From CAZYFH01 sp965197395 (GTDB lineage Bacteria > Acidobacteriota > Vicinamibacteria > Vicinamibacterales > UBA8438), in NCBI GenBank assembly GCA_965197395.1, contig OZ240205.1, forward strand, positions 558,001-622,000: a stretch of DNA of 64,000 nt. Direction: 5' to 3'. Under the pieces are notes generated by a model that worked only from the letters and a program-made list of their open reading frames with translations, ran no database searches and had not been told where the DNA came from. The position numbers were made by a program, and so were the translations under genes. Below, in pieces: positions 40,633 to 48,572 of the stretch (positions are counted from its first letter, which is position 1; each line of letters begins with the position of its first letter).

Positions 40633-40728
40633 CACGGCCAAGGCGCGCACGGCGCGCCTCGCGGGCGCGGAGTGGGGCTCTCCGCTCTTCCCCTTGGTCC
40701 CCACAGAGCGCCCGCGGGGGTTCGGGGC
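40633..40728 (-). repeat. Dispersed palindromic repeat, copy D, truncated by an IS200 fragment
   Basis: It contains the shared core ACGGCCAAGGCGCGCACGGC and the segment GAGCGCCCGCGGGGGTTCGG, but it breaks off after GGTTCGGGGCG. The closing hairpin half is replaced by IS200-derived sequence starting at 40729. A short unrelated insertion (CGCTCTTCCCCTT) lies in the middle. This copy is clearly damaged. Confidence 0.7.
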
Positions 40729-40937
40729 GCACCTCGCCCAGCTGCTGCCGGACGCCTCCATACAGTACTTCGGAATGAACACTACGTGATACTGGCAGTG
40801 CCATTTCGTATGATTGAGACTTCGGTACGTCGTCATGAGGACTCCTTCTCGTGATGCTTGTGCGGCTCACGGGAAGGAGTTTCCTCACGCGACTCCCGGA
40901 TACGTCAAACGCTGCTGGCCGCCCCGGCAAAGCCGTC
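40729..40937 (-). pseudogene. IS200-family tnpA 5' fragment plus left end (remnant)
   Basis: This stretch is nearly identical to 48307-48526 of the intact IS200 element. It includes the first ~24 codons of tnpA (MTTYRSLNHTKWHCQYHVVF) and the upstream non-coding end with its CCCCGGCAAAGCC half-hairpin. A 13-base deletion after the codons for IPKY shifts the frame. The rest of tnpA, including the HUH and tyrosine motifs, is missing. The left junction is with palindromic repeat D; the right junction lies five bases before the SET-domain gene's stop codon. Confidence 0.85.
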
Positions 40938-40941
40938 CAGA

Positions 40942-41412
40942 CTAGAGCAGACTCTCGCAACCGGGCCGGCACTTGCAGGGAATCTCGCCCTCCCCTTCCG
41001 TGAAGTAGTTGTAGGTCAGCTCCTCACCCGGCCTGATGTTGCGCCCCGCGATGATCCAGATGGTGTCCCCGATAATGTTGCTATAGCAATTCGGCGTGCA
41101 CGAGTGGTTGATGAAACGGGCGACGTTGCCGCCGACTTTGGCGTCGCGTGAGAACAGATGGTTGATGCGAAAACACCAGATCTCTCCACGGGACAGATAC
41201 CGTTCCTCACGGGGTGTGCTGTCGCGGTTGCGGATCTTCTCGCCCGCATAGTTGACGACCCGCTTGTTCTTGTTGATCGATTCGAGCGCGAAGACACCCC
41301 ACCCGTGCAGCTTGGAGCGCTTCCGCCGGATCTTCGGAAAGTAGAGGCCGTTCGCGTGCGGATCCGAGAAGTCGCGAGGTTTTGTAGCGAGTGTCCGCTT
41401 CCGCCGCGCCAT
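40942..41412 (-). CDS. SET-domain protein (putative protein-lysine methyltransferase)
   Basis: The 156-residue protein is essentially a SET domain. It shows KLHGWGVFALESI near residue 35, YAGEKI, the cofactor/pseudoknot motif RFINHSCTPNCYSN near residue 105, GEELTYNY, and a terminal cysteine motif CKCRPGC that resembles a post-SET zinc site. The N-terminus is basic (MARRKRTLATKP). It would transfer methyl groups from SAM to lysines of a protein partner. Bacterial members are sporadic and targets are mostly unknown. ATG at 41412 is used; the gene overlaps by a few bases the longest frame of the divergent hydrolase. An IS200 remnant sits just past its stop. Confidence 0.88.
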   Translation of the reverse strand: MARRKRTLATKPRDFSDPHANGLYFPKIRRKRSKLHGWGVFALESINKNKRVVNYAGEKIRNRDSTPREERYLSRGEIWCFRINHLFSRDAKVGGNVARFINHSCTPNCYSNIIGDTIWIIAGRNIRPGEELTYNYFTEGEGEIPCKCRPGCESLL

Positions 41413-41437
41413 GCGGGCGCAAGAATACCATGAACCC

Positions 41438-42376
41438 ATGACTCGTCCGCTCGAGACGCGCATGGTGGAGGCGAACGCGCTGACGTTCGAGGTCGACATG
41501 TGCGGCGACGGCGACCGGCTCGCGCTCTGTCTGCACGGCTTCCCCGAGCTCGCCTGCTCGTGGCGGCACCAACTGCCGCTCCTGGCACGCCTCGGGTACC
41601 GGGCCTGGGCGCCGAACCTGCGCGGTTACGGACGAACGTCGCGGCCGCCGGCGGTCGCCGACTACGCCATGCCACACCTTGTCGCCGACATCGCCGGCCT
41701 GATCGATGCCGCCGACGCGCGGTCAGTACTGTTGGTCGGACACGACTGGGGCGGGGCCATCGCCTGGCAGGCCGCCCTCGAGCGGGTGCGGCCGATCGCG
41801 CGTCTCGTGGTAATGAATATCGCGCATCCGGCGCTCTTTTTCGAGGGGCTGCGCGGCTGGCGGCAGGCGCTGCGGTCGTGGTACATCGCTGCGTTCCAGC
41901 TGCCGTGGGTGCCCGAGCGACTGCTCGGTGCGCGACGTGCGTGGATGGTCGGCGAGCTTATCGCCGAGACAGCGGTTGACCCTACGCGGTTTCCCCCGGC
42001 GGTGTTGGCGGCCTACCGCACCGCCGCGACGCGTCGCGGCGCGACGCGGGCGATGGTGAACTACTACAGGGCATTGCGGTTGACGCGCCCGACACGAAAC
42101 GTTGTGGAACGGTGGCGCCGCCCGCTCGAGATCCCGACGCTACTGCTCTGGGGTGAAGAGGACGTCGCGCTGGGGAAGGAGCTCACGGTGGGCACCGACG
42201 CGCTGGTGTCCCCTCTCACGCTGCGATACCTTCCGGGCGTCTCGCACTGGGTGCAGCAGGAAGCGCCGGAAACGGTAAACGCGCTGCTGGAATCCTGGCT
42301 CCTCGATCGACCGGTGCCGGTCGTCGGCCCGCATGGTCGACTCGCGAACGGACCGATGTCGCACGGCGGCGTATAA
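41438..42376 (+). CDS. Alpha/beta hydrolase, epoxide hydrolase-like
   Basis: This 312-residue hydrolase has the HGFPELACSWRHQ oxyanion region and the nucleophile elbow VGHDWGGAIAW (Asp nucleophile, as in epoxide hydrolases and haloalkane dehalogenases). A cap domain is rich in Arg/Trp/Tyr (about 150-235), and the catalytic His lies in GVSHWVQQEAPE. The Asp nucleophile excludes a plain serine esterase. Substrate unknown. ATG at 41438 matches the family start, 26 bases from the divergent SET gene. It leads a run of three plus-strand genes with DUF309 and DUF2461. Confidence 0.88.
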   Translation: MTRPLETRMVEANALTFEVDMCGDGDRLALCLHGFPELACSWRHQLPLLARLGYRAWAPNLRGYGRTSRPPAVADYAMPHLVADIAGLIDAADARSVLLVGHDWGGAIAWQAALERVRPIARLVVMNIAHPALFFEGLRGWRQALRSWYIAAFQLPWVPERLLGARRAWMVGELIAETAVDPTRFPPAVLAAYRTAATRRGATRAMVNYYRALRLTRPTRNVVERWRRPLEIPTLLLWGEEDVALGKELTVGTDALVSPLTLRYLPGVSHWVQQEAPETVNALLESWLLDRPVPVVGPHGRLANGPMSHGGV

Positions 42377-42385
42377 TCGCGACCC

Positions 42386-42778
42386 GTGTCAGACCCGTGT
42401 GACGAGCCCCCGCCTCCGTTGCTGCTCAAGGGGATCACGCAGCTCAATCGAGGCGAGTTCTTTGCGCAGCACGAGACGCTAGAAGACCTCTGGCAGGCCG
42501 AGACCCGAGATGTGCGGCGCCTCTATCAAGGCATCCTGCAGATCGGTGTGGCGCTGCATCACGTGCGGCTGTTGAACCACCATGGGGCGATGCACATGCT
42601 CACCGCCGGTCCGGCGTATCTCCGGCCGTTCGCACCTCGGTGCCAGTCGATCGACGTGGCCGACCTGCTGGCGCAAGCCGCTCGCATCCGCGCCGAGGTC
42701 GAGCGCCTCGGACCGGCGGGCCTCGACCGTTTCAACTGGACGCTGGCGCCCGCGGTCAAGATGATTGAGACCGCTTGA
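42386..42778 (+). CDS. DUF309 family protein
   Basis: This small, mostly helical protein of 130 residues carries the DUF309 signature: NRGEFFAQHETLEDLWQAE, followed by LYQGILQIGVALHHVRLLNHHGA. The conserved His and Glu residues look like a possible metal or ligand site, but no function is established. Translation starts at GTG 42386, ten bases after the hydrolase stop. The gene ends before the DUF2461 start, and these two DUF families may be coupled here. Confidence 0.85.
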   Translation: MSDPCDEPPPPLLLKGITQLNRGEFFAQHETLEDLWQAETRDVRRLYQGILQIGVALHHVRLLNHHGAMHMLTAGPAYLRPFAPRCQSIDVADLLAQAARIRAEVERLGPAGLDRFNWTLAPAVKMIETA

Positions 42779-42836
42779 CCCGATCTCACTCGACCCATCG
42801 ACTGACTCCCCACCCCGTCCAGCATCCGGAGTGACA

Positions 42837-43529
42837 GTGCCTGCCCCACGCTTTTCACCCAAGACCCTGGCGTTTCTCCGCGCGCTCAAGCGCCACAACG
42901 ACCGCGACTGGTTTCGCGAGCGACGCGAGACCTACGAGGAGCACGTGCGCGCGCCCATGATCGCGATCATCGAGCGACTCGCAGACGACCTGCGCGCATG
43001 TGCGCCGGATCTCGTCGCCTCACCCAAAGTGTCGATGTATCGCATCTATCGCGACACGCGGTTTTCGGCGGACAAGTCGCCGTTCAAGACGCACGTCTCG
43101 GCCGTCTTCCCCCACCGGGACCTCGGCAAGCACGAGGGCGCTGGGCTGTATTTCCACGTCGCGACGGACCACGTGCTGGTCGGCGGGGGCATCTACGCGC
43201 CGGCGCCGCCGCAGCTCCTTCGGGTGCGCCAGCACATCGCCGCCAACAGACGTCGACTCGAGTCGATCGTGGGCGCGACGACGTTTCGGCGCAGCTACGG
43301 CAGCCTCAACGGGCAGCAGCTGAAACGCGTACCGCGCGGGTTCGACCCGGACGACCCGGCTGCCGACTATTTGCGACTCAAGCAATTCCTCGCCGGATCG
43401 GAACATCCCGCGTCGTTCGCAACCGGCGCCCGCTTCTATCCGTCTCTCGTCCGGCTCTTCAGGCACCTGGCCCCACTCGTGCACTTCCTCAACGAACCGT
43501 TGGTAGGCAAGCGCTTCTCGCTCTCCTGA
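42837..43529 (+). CDS. DUF2461 (TIGR02453) family protein, complete
   Basis: This 230-residue protein of unknown function has the full family pattern: TLAFLRALKRHNDRDWFRER, MYRIYRDTRFSADKSPFKTH, GGGIYAPAPPQLLRVRQHI and the terminal LNEPLVGKRFS. I prefer GTG 42837, preceded by GGAG at five bases, over the longer frame from 42765 that overlaps DUF309. It is the intact counterpart of the broken DUF2461 fragment at 29441-29812. Confidence 0.85.
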   Translation: MPAPRFSPKTLAFLRALKRHNDRDWFRERRETYEEHVRAPMIAIIERLADDLRACAPDLVASPKVSMYRIYRDTRFSADKSPFKTHVSAVFPHRDLGKHEGAGLYFHVATDHVLVGGGIYAPAPPQLLRVRQHIAANRRRLESIVGATTFRRSYGSLNGQQLKRVPRGFDPDDPAADYLRLKQFLAGSEHPASFATGARFYPSLVRLFRHLAPLVHFLNEPLVGKRFSLS

Positions 43530-43586
43530 CGCCGAAGACTCTTTGTGTGTGGGAGGAAACCTCGTCGCCCCGCGTTCCGTCTAATT

Positions 43587-43611
43587 CAGACGGGGCTTCG
43601 CCGCGAGCCCC
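43587..43611 (+). repeat. Fragment of the dispersed palindromic repeat, copy E
   Basis: AGACGGGGCTTCG followed by CCGCGAGCCCC matches only the terminal hairpin of the repeat family, with mismatches in the stem. It lies in the 190-base gap between DUF2461 and the lipoprotein gene. The rest of that gap shows no gene. Confidence 0.5.
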
Positions 43612-43719
43612 ACGCGCACGTGCGCGCCCTAACCTTAGTCGTCACCGAGGGCGTCGAGCCTGTGCGCGATTTCGTTTCGGGCCGTACGACGACCTACGGC
43701 GAGCAAAAGGAGACCGTCC

Positions 43720-44532
43720 ATGTCCCGTCCCCTCACCTGCGCGATCATTGCCCTGCTGGCGCTTACGGCCAGCGCGTGCGAAATCGGCCACGCGGGCAGC
43801 AGCCTTCATATCAATCTCGGCCGTCAGGCCGACGAGGTCTTCGAGTGGAACGGTCGACTAGCCGCAGGCCAGCACCTCGAGATCAAAGGCGTCAACGGCG
43901 CCATCTCGGCCGTGCCGGCGACCGGCGACTCGGCGACCGTCACCGCCGATCGGCGTGGGCTCCGCAGCGATCCAAACGACGTGCGGATCGAGGTCATCGA
44001 GCACGATGATGGGGTGACGATCTGCGCGGTGTACCCACGCGAGGGGAACGCCTGCGAACCAGGCGATCACGGCCGCATCAGCGCGCGCCGAAACGACGTC
44101 ACGGTCGAGTTCACCGTCGAGGTTCCGACCGGCGTCGATTTCCTGGCCCGGACGGTGAGCGGCGGTGTGAAAGCCGACGACCTCAGCGGCAACGTCGTCG
44201 CGCGGACCGTCAACGGCAGCATCACCCTCGTGACGAACGGTCATGCCGACGCCACGACAGTGAACGGGTCAATACGCGCGGAGATCGGCGCGGCCGACTG
44301 GACCGGCGAGGCCGCGTTCGAAACGGTGAATGGCAGCGTGACACTGTACGTCCCGGAGTCAATCGACGCCGACCTTGCCGTCCGAACGGCGAACGGTTCC
44401 ATCAACAGCGACCTCGACATGACCGAGGTCAACTCGCGGCGGCGGCGCCTCGAAGGGCGACTCGGGAGCGGTGGCCGCGAGCTCCGGATCAAGACCGTGA
44501 ACGGCTCGGTCCGGCTCTGGCAGGCTGACTAG
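43720..44532 (+). CDS. DUF4097-type beta-strand repeat lipoprotein
   Basis: This 270-residue envelope protein has a lipoprotein signal peptide with lipobox LTASAC (C20 would be lipidated), then a right-handed beta-repeat region. The repeat is built on the recurring motif TVNGSI or near variants (GVNGAISAV, RTVNGSITLV, TTVNGSIRAE, ETVNGSVTLY, RTANGSINSD, KTVNGSVRLW), characteristic of DUF4097/adhesin-like repeats. Function is unknown; relatives often sit beside envelope-stress regulators, but none is here. A good AAGGAG site precedes the ATG. The stop lies just before the TA target of IS630-1. Confidence 0.85.
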   Translation: MSRPLTCAIIALLALTASACEIGHAGSSLHINLGRQADEVFEWNGRLAAGQHLEIKGVNGAISAVPATGDSATVTADRRGLRSDPNDVRIEVIEHDDGVTICAVYPREGNACEPGDHGRISARRNDVTVEFTVEVPTGVDFLARTVSGGVKADDLSGNVVARTVNGSITLVTNGHADATTVNGSIRAEIGAADWTGEAAFETVNGSVTLYVPESIDADLAVRTANGSINSDLDMTEVNSRRRRLEGRLGSGGRELRIKTVNGSVRLWQAD

Positions 44533-44535
44533 CTA

Positions 44536-45721
44536 GTGTCCTGTAACAGAAATAAGTAAACGGTTTATGGTGCCTCGACGTATTCCTCGCAGGAGGTGCA
44601 CGTGAGAGGTCCTGCCCCGGTGACAGTGACCGTCAGTGACGACGAACGGCAACGGCTCGACTCGTGGGCCCACCGGTCGCGCAGTGCCCCGCAGGTGGCG
44701 CGGCGCGCCCGCATCATTCTGGCGTGTGCCGCCGGCCGCTCGACGACGAGCATCGCCAAACGGTTCCACGTCTCGCGGACCACGGTGTGCAAGTGGCGCA
44801 CACGCTTCGTGCGCGATCGCCTGGAGGGACTGATCGACGAACCGCGTCCGGGCACGCCTCGGCGGATTACCGATGCGCAGGTGGAGCAGGTGGTGATTGC
44901 AACCCTGGAAACCACGCCTCGCGGGGCGACGCAGTGGAGCACGCGCGATATGGCGAAGGCGACGGGCCTGAGTCACATGACCATCCAGCGCATTTGGCAG
45001 GCGTTTGGATTGCAGCCGCATCGCAGCGAGACCTTCAAGCTGTCGCCAGACCCGCAGCTGGTCGAGAAGGTGCGCGATATCGTCGGGCTGTACGTGAATC
45101 CGCCGGACCATGCCCTTGTGCTCTGCGTGGACGAGAAATCGCAGATTCAGGCGTTGGATCGGACGGCCCCCCTGCTGCCGATGCAACCCGGGCAGGCCGA
45201 GCGGCGCACGCATGATTATCGGCGGCACGGAACGACCTCGCTGTTTGCGGCCCTCGACGTCAAGACGGGCGAGGTGCTCGCCGAAATGCACCAGCGGCAT
45301 CGCTCGATCGAGTTCCGCAGGTTCCTCGATGCGATCGACGCGCACGTCCCCGCCGACCTGGACGTGCACCTGATCGTCGACAACTACGGGACGCACAAAA
45401 CCGCGATCATTCAGCGCTGGTTGGCCAAGCGCCCGCGGGTCCACCTGCACTTCACACCGACCTATGGGTCCTGGATGAACCTGGTCGAACGTTGGTTCGC
45501 GGCGCTGACGACGAAGCAGCTTCGCCGCGGCGCCCACCGGAGCGTCGCGGCCCTCAAACGCGCGATCCAAGAGTTCATCGAGGTGACCAATGAGCAACCG
45601 ACGCCGTTCGTCTGGACCAAGAGTGCCGACGACATCCTCGCGAGCATCGCCCGGTTTGCTCGGCGAACGCTGGCTGCACACCCAGCATGACAACTGTTCG
45701 CGAACCACTGTTACGGGACAC
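44536..45721 (+). mobile_element. IS630-family element 1 (complete, with TA target duplication)
   Basis: The element is bounded by inverted repeats GTGTCCTGTAACAG (left, from 44536) and CTGTTACGGGACAC (right, to 45721), which match with one mismatch. It is flanked by TA on both sides (44534-44535 and 45722-45723), the typical IS630/Tc1 target duplication. The size is 1186 bases with one transposase gene. A further copy of the left-end sequence occurs at 46691-46704 in inverted orientation. Confidence 0.9.
44602..45690 (+). CDS. IS630-family DDE transposase (element 1)
   Basis: This 362-residue transposase has an N-terminal helix-turn-helix region (about 20-125; TTSIAKRFHVSRTTVCKWR and a second HTH with KATGLSHMTIQRIW). 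The DDE catalytic domain shows LCVDEKSQIQALDR, HLIVDNYGTHKT and PTYGSWMNLVERWF, giving the D, D and E. GTG 44602 is preferred over 44596 because AGGAG at 44591-44595 is then six bases away. No internal stop is seen, so it may be functional. Confidence 0.93.
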   Translation: MRGPAPVTVTVSDDERQRLDSWAHRSRSAPQVARRARIILACAAGRSTTSIAKRFHVSRTTVCKWRTRFVRDRLEGLIDEPRPGTPRRITDAQVEQVVIATLETTPRGATQWSTRDMAKATGLSHMTIQRIWQAFGLQPHRSETFKLSPDPQLVEKVRDIVGLYVNPPDHALVLCVDEKSQIQALDRTAPLLPMQPGQAERRTHDYRRHGTTSLFAALDVKTGEVLAEMHQRHRSIEFRRFLDAIDAHVPADLDVHLIVDNYGTHKTAIIQRWLAKRPRVHLHFTPTYGSWMNLVERWFAALTTKQLRRGAHRSVAALKRAIQEFIEVTNEQPTPFVWTKSADDILASIARFARRTLAAHPA

Positions 45722-46620
45722 TAGCGACCGAGGACGTGGCGCAACGCGCCGTCCAGCGTCGGGTGGTGAAACTCGAAGCCGGTGTCGATCAGACGCGTCG
45801 GCTCCACGCGCGTGCTGCTGAGCAGCGTCTCCACCCCGAGCTCACCAAAGAGCAGCCGCACCACGGGTGCCGGCATCGGGAGCACGGTCGGCCGACGGAG
45901 CGCCGCCCCGAGCGTCCTCGTGAATTCGTGATTCGTCACCGCGCGCGGAGTTGCAACATTGACCGGGCCTTCGACGGCATCGCTCGCGAGCGCGTGCCCC
46001 ACGACGCGCACGAGATCATCGATCGCGATCCAACTCATGTACTGACGACCGGAGCCCAGCACGCCTCCCACGCCGGCCTTGAACGGCAAGAGCATCTTGC
46101 CCAGGGCGCCTCCGGCGGTGCTGAGCGCGATACCGCTGCGAAGAAACACGAGGCGCACGCCGCGCCGACGGGCCGGGTCGGCCGCCGCTTCCCACTCGCG
46201 ACACAGATCGGCGAGAAACCCTGTTCCAGGCGGTGCGGTTTCGCCGAGCACCTCGTCACCCCGGTTGCCGTAGAACCCGACGGCCGATGCGCAGACCAGG
46301 ACGCGTGGAGCGGTCGTCGCGCGTGCGACGGCTTCGGCCACGAGGCGCGTGCTCGCAATTCGGCTCGCACGGAGGACCTGCTTTCGCGCGGCGGTCCACC
46401 GGCGATCGGCGATCCCCGCACCCGAGAGGTGGACGACAGCATCCGCGCCGTCGAGCGTGTCGGGCGACAGGCCGGCGCCGGCGGGGTCCCAGTGCGTGGC
46501 GTCGATGGGATCCCCTGGTGCCGCGCGGCGTAGGCGCGCGACCTCCATACCTTGCCCTTCGAGGTACGGCCCGAGTGCCGACCCCACGAGGCCCGTCGAC
46601 CCGGTGATCACCACTCTCAT
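45721..46620 (-). CDS. TIGR01777 family epimerase (SDR, YfcH-like)
   Basis: This 299-residue extended short-chain dehydrogenase-like protein begins MRVVITGSTGLVGSALGPYL (NAD(P)-binding GxxGxxG). It shows DAVVHLSGAGIADRRW, CASAVGFYGNRGDE with the Tyr of the YxxxK-like region altered as in this family, and the C-terminal DUF1731-type GFEFHHPTLDGALRHVL. The physiological substrate of the family is not established. Its stop codon TAG (45723-45721) is made from the TA target plus the terminal base of IS630-1, so the insertion sits exactly at the gene's 3' end. The gene lies between IS630-1 and a solitary IS630 end at 46691. Confidence 0.9.
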   Translation of the reverse strand: MRVVITGSTGLVGSALGPYLEGQGMEVARLRRAAPGDPIDATHWDPAGAGLSPDTLDGADAVVHLSGAGIADRRWTAARKQVLRASRIASTRLVAEAVARATTAPRVLVCASAVGFYGNRGDEVLGETAPPGTGFLADLCREWEAAADPARRRGVRLVFLRSGIALSTAGGALGKMLLPFKAGVGGVLGSGRQYMSWIAIDDLVRVVGHALASDAVEGPVNVATPRAVTNHEFTRTLGAALRRPTVLPMPAPVVRLLFGELGVETLLSSTRVEPTRLIDTGFEFHHPTLDGALRHVLGR

Positions 46621-46690
46621 CGTGGCCTGCTCCCTCGGCGCACCTTGCCGGCCGGGCGCCGCGCGTCAGGACGTATGTAGCACATCACGT

Positions 46691-46704
46691 TTACAGGACA
46701 CTAG
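46691..46704 (-). repeat. Solitary IS630-1-type inverted-repeat end
   Basis: TTACAGGACACTAG is the exact inverse complement of the left end of IS630-1 (CTAGTGTCCTGTAA at 44533-44546). No second transposase of that type is attached. It either marks a lost neighbouring copy or delimits, with 44533, a 2.17-kb unit carrying the epimerase gene. Its TA (46702-46703) is also the left target of IS630-2. Confidence 0.75.
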
Positions 46705-47898
46705 TCCCCTGTGTCTGAAAAAGCTTCAAATAGTGTGTCGGCTGTGATGTATTGGGCGGCATGGCAAGAACAGGTCGGCCCAAAGCGAGATTGGAAGTCA
46801 CCGCCGCAGAGCGCGTAGAACTTGAGCGGCTCGCCAGGCGCGCCCGAACGAATCGGCACGTGGCCTTGCGGGCAAGGATCGTCCTGAGGAGCACGCGTGG
46901 CGAATCGAACGTGGCGGTCGCGGCGAAACTGCGCTGCTCGAACGTGACGGTCGGCAAGTGGCGACAGCGGTTTAGGGTAGGTCGCGTGGACGCGCTGTAC
47001 GACGAGCCCAAGCCCGGAGCCCCACGGACCCTGTCCGATGCGGATGTCGAGTCGATCCTCGTCACGACGTTGGAAAGTAAGCCGAAGGGGCGGACCCACT
47101 GGAGCACCCGCAAGATGGCGGAGCACGCTGGCGTCAGCGCCTCTACCGTGGGCCGCATCTGGCGCACTTTCGGGTTGCAGCCGCATGTCGTGGAATCCTT
47201 CAAGATCTCCGACGACCCGCTGTTCATCGAGAAGGTGCGGGACATTGTCGGCCTCTACCTGAACCCACCCGACCACGCCGTCGTCTTGTCATTCGACGAA
47301 AAGCCTCAGATTCAAGCCCTCGAGCGGGCGCAGCCGATTCTGCCGATGGACCTGGGTCGCCCCGAACGCCAGACGCACAACTACATCCGCCATGGCACGG
47401 TGGACCTCTTCGCGGCGCTCAACGTCGCGACCGGCCAGGTCGTGGCGCAAACCAAGAAGCCGCATCGGTCGAGGGATTTCGTGAGCTTCCTGCGCGAGAT
47501 CGACGAGCGGGTGCACTCCGCCCTCACCGTCCACGTGATCCTCGACAATCTCTCGGCGCATAAGTCCCCGTTGGTCAAACGATGGGTGGCCCGCCACCCG
47601 CGCTTCCAGTTCCACTTTACGCCGACCTACTCCGCCTGGCTCAACCTCGTCGAGCGGTTCTTTGGCCTTCTCACCGAACACGCCCTCAAGCGCGGATCAC
47701 ATTCCAGCCCGCACGCGCTGCGCCACGCCATCTACGCCTACGTGGACGCCCACAACGACGAGGGCAAACCCTTCAAGTGGACAAAGACAGCCGACGAAAT
47801 TCTCGCGAAGGTGAAGCGGTTCGGACAGCGCACCGTTCAAGTCCACGGTGGCCCCAGATGACCAACGACTTTTTGAAGAAATCAAAGATCAAGGGGAG
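46704..47898 (+). mobile_element. IS630-family element 2 (different subtype)
   Basis: Left end GTCCCCTGTGTCTGAAAAAG (from 46704) and the inverse complement of the right end (CTCCCCTTGATCTTTGATTT, ending at 47898) form imperfect inverted repeats. Both are flanked by TA (46702-46703, 47899-47900). The 1195-base element carries a transposase only moderately similar to that of element 1. It is inserted directly against the solitary end of an IS630-1-type element, and an IS200 element begins right after its right TA. Confidence 0.8.
46761..47861 (+). CDS. IS630-family DDE transposase (element 2)
   Basis: This 366-residue transposase has N-terminal HTH modules (VAVAAKLRCSNVTVGKWRQR and EHAGVSASTVGRIWRTFG). 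The DDE triad lies in LSFDEKPQIQALERAQ, HVILDNLSAHKSP and PTYSAWLNLVERFFG. ATG 46761 (MARTGRPKARLEV) is preferred to the TTG nine bases upstream. It shares domain order with the element 1 transposase but clearly differs in sequence, so the two elements arrived independently. Confidence 0.93.
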   Translation: MARTGRPKARLEVTAAERVELERLARRARTNRHVALRARIVLRSTRGESNVAVAAKLRCSNVTVGKWRQRFRVGRVDALYDEPKPGAPRTLSDADVESILVTTLESKPKGRTHWSTRKMAEHAGVSASTVGRIWRTFGLQPHVVESFKISDDPLFIEKVRDIVGLYLNPPDHAVVLSFDEKPQIQALERAQPILPMDLGRPERQTHNYIRHGTVDLFAALNVATGQVVAQTKKPHRSRDFVSFLREIDERVHSALTVHVILDNLSAHKSPLVKRWVARHPRFQFHFTPTYSAWLNLVERFFGLLTEHALKRGSHSSPHALRHAIYAYVDAHNDEGKPFKWTKTADEILAKVKRFGQRTVQVHGGPR

Positions 47899-47900
47899 TA

Positions 47901-48545
47901 AGTATCCCCCGGCAAAGCCGGGGGCTTTAGTTGTGAGCCGCTCAAAGCGGCTGACGTGACCGCTGCGCGGTCACTTGAGCCACCTGACGGTGGCGGCTCT
48001 AGTCCAACGGCAACTGATCCAGCCGCCGATCCTCTCGCTCCTGCTGCTGGATATAGTCCCGGATGATCCGTTCATCACGGCCCACCGTCGAGACAAAATA
48101 CCCGCGCGCCCAGAAGTGCTGCCCCACGAAGTTCCGGGACCGCCCCGCAAACTCCCGAGCGATGTGGATCGCGCTCTTCCCCTTGAGATACCCGATCACC
48201 TGCGCCACCGAGTACTTCGGGGGGATCGACACCAACATGTGGACGTGGTCGGGCAGCAGATGCCCCTCCTCCACCTGGCTCTCGCGGTGCCGCGCCAGCT
48301 GCCGCAGCACCTCGCCCAGCTGCTGCCGGACGCCTCCATACATCGCTTTCTTCCGGTACTTCGGAATGAACACTACGTGATACTGGCAGTGCCATTTCGT
48401 ATGATTGAGACTTCGGTACGTCGTCATGAGGACTCCTTCTCGTGATGCTTGTGCGGCTCACGGGAAGGAGTTTCCTCACGCGACTCCCGGATACGTCAAA
48501 CGCTGCTGGCCGCCCCGGCAAAGCCGGGGGGTCTCCCACGGCAAC
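47901..48545 (-). mobile_element. IS200-family element with hairpin ends
   Basis: The element consists of tnpA on the minus strand between two structured ends. Its 3' side (47906-48000) has four hairpins: CCCCCGGC/GCCGGGGG, GCCGCT/AGCGGC, TGACCGC/GCGGTCA and GCCACC/GGTGGC. Its 5' side (about 48428-48540) ends in CCCCGGCAAAGCCGGGG. Subterminal hairpins of this kind are what IS200/IS605 TnpA recognises. Outer borders are approximate, since such elements have no inverted repeats or target duplication. The first hairpin followed by CTTT could also terminate the IS630-2 transcript. Confidence 0.75.
47999..48427 (-). CDS. tnpA: IS200-family transposase TnpA (HUH, Y1)
   Basis: This 142-residue Y1 transposase transposes single-stranded DNA. 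It has WHCQYHVVFIPKYRKKAM at the start, the HUH motif in LPDHVHMLVSIPP, and the catalytic tyrosine in RDYIQQQE near residue 125. The length is complete. No tnpB accessory gene is present, so it is IS200-like rather than IS605-like. A truncated relative is at 40729-40937. Confidence 0.93.
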   Translation of the reverse strand: MTTYRSLNHTKWHCQYHVVFIPKYRKKAMYGGVRQQLGEVLRQLARHRESQVEEGHLLPDHVHMLVSIPPKYSVAQVIGYLKGKSAIHIAREFAGRSRNFVGQHFWARGYFVSTVGRDERIIRDYIQQQEREDRRLDQLPLD

Positions 48546-48572
48546 TAGAATACGGTTCGAGAGCCAGCCACG

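Noticed and set aside
47906..48000. Series of short inverted repeats considered as a CRISPR array or integron attC
   Set aside because: The hairpins differ in sequence, have no regular spacers and sit at the end of an IS200 tnpA gene, where structured ends are expected.
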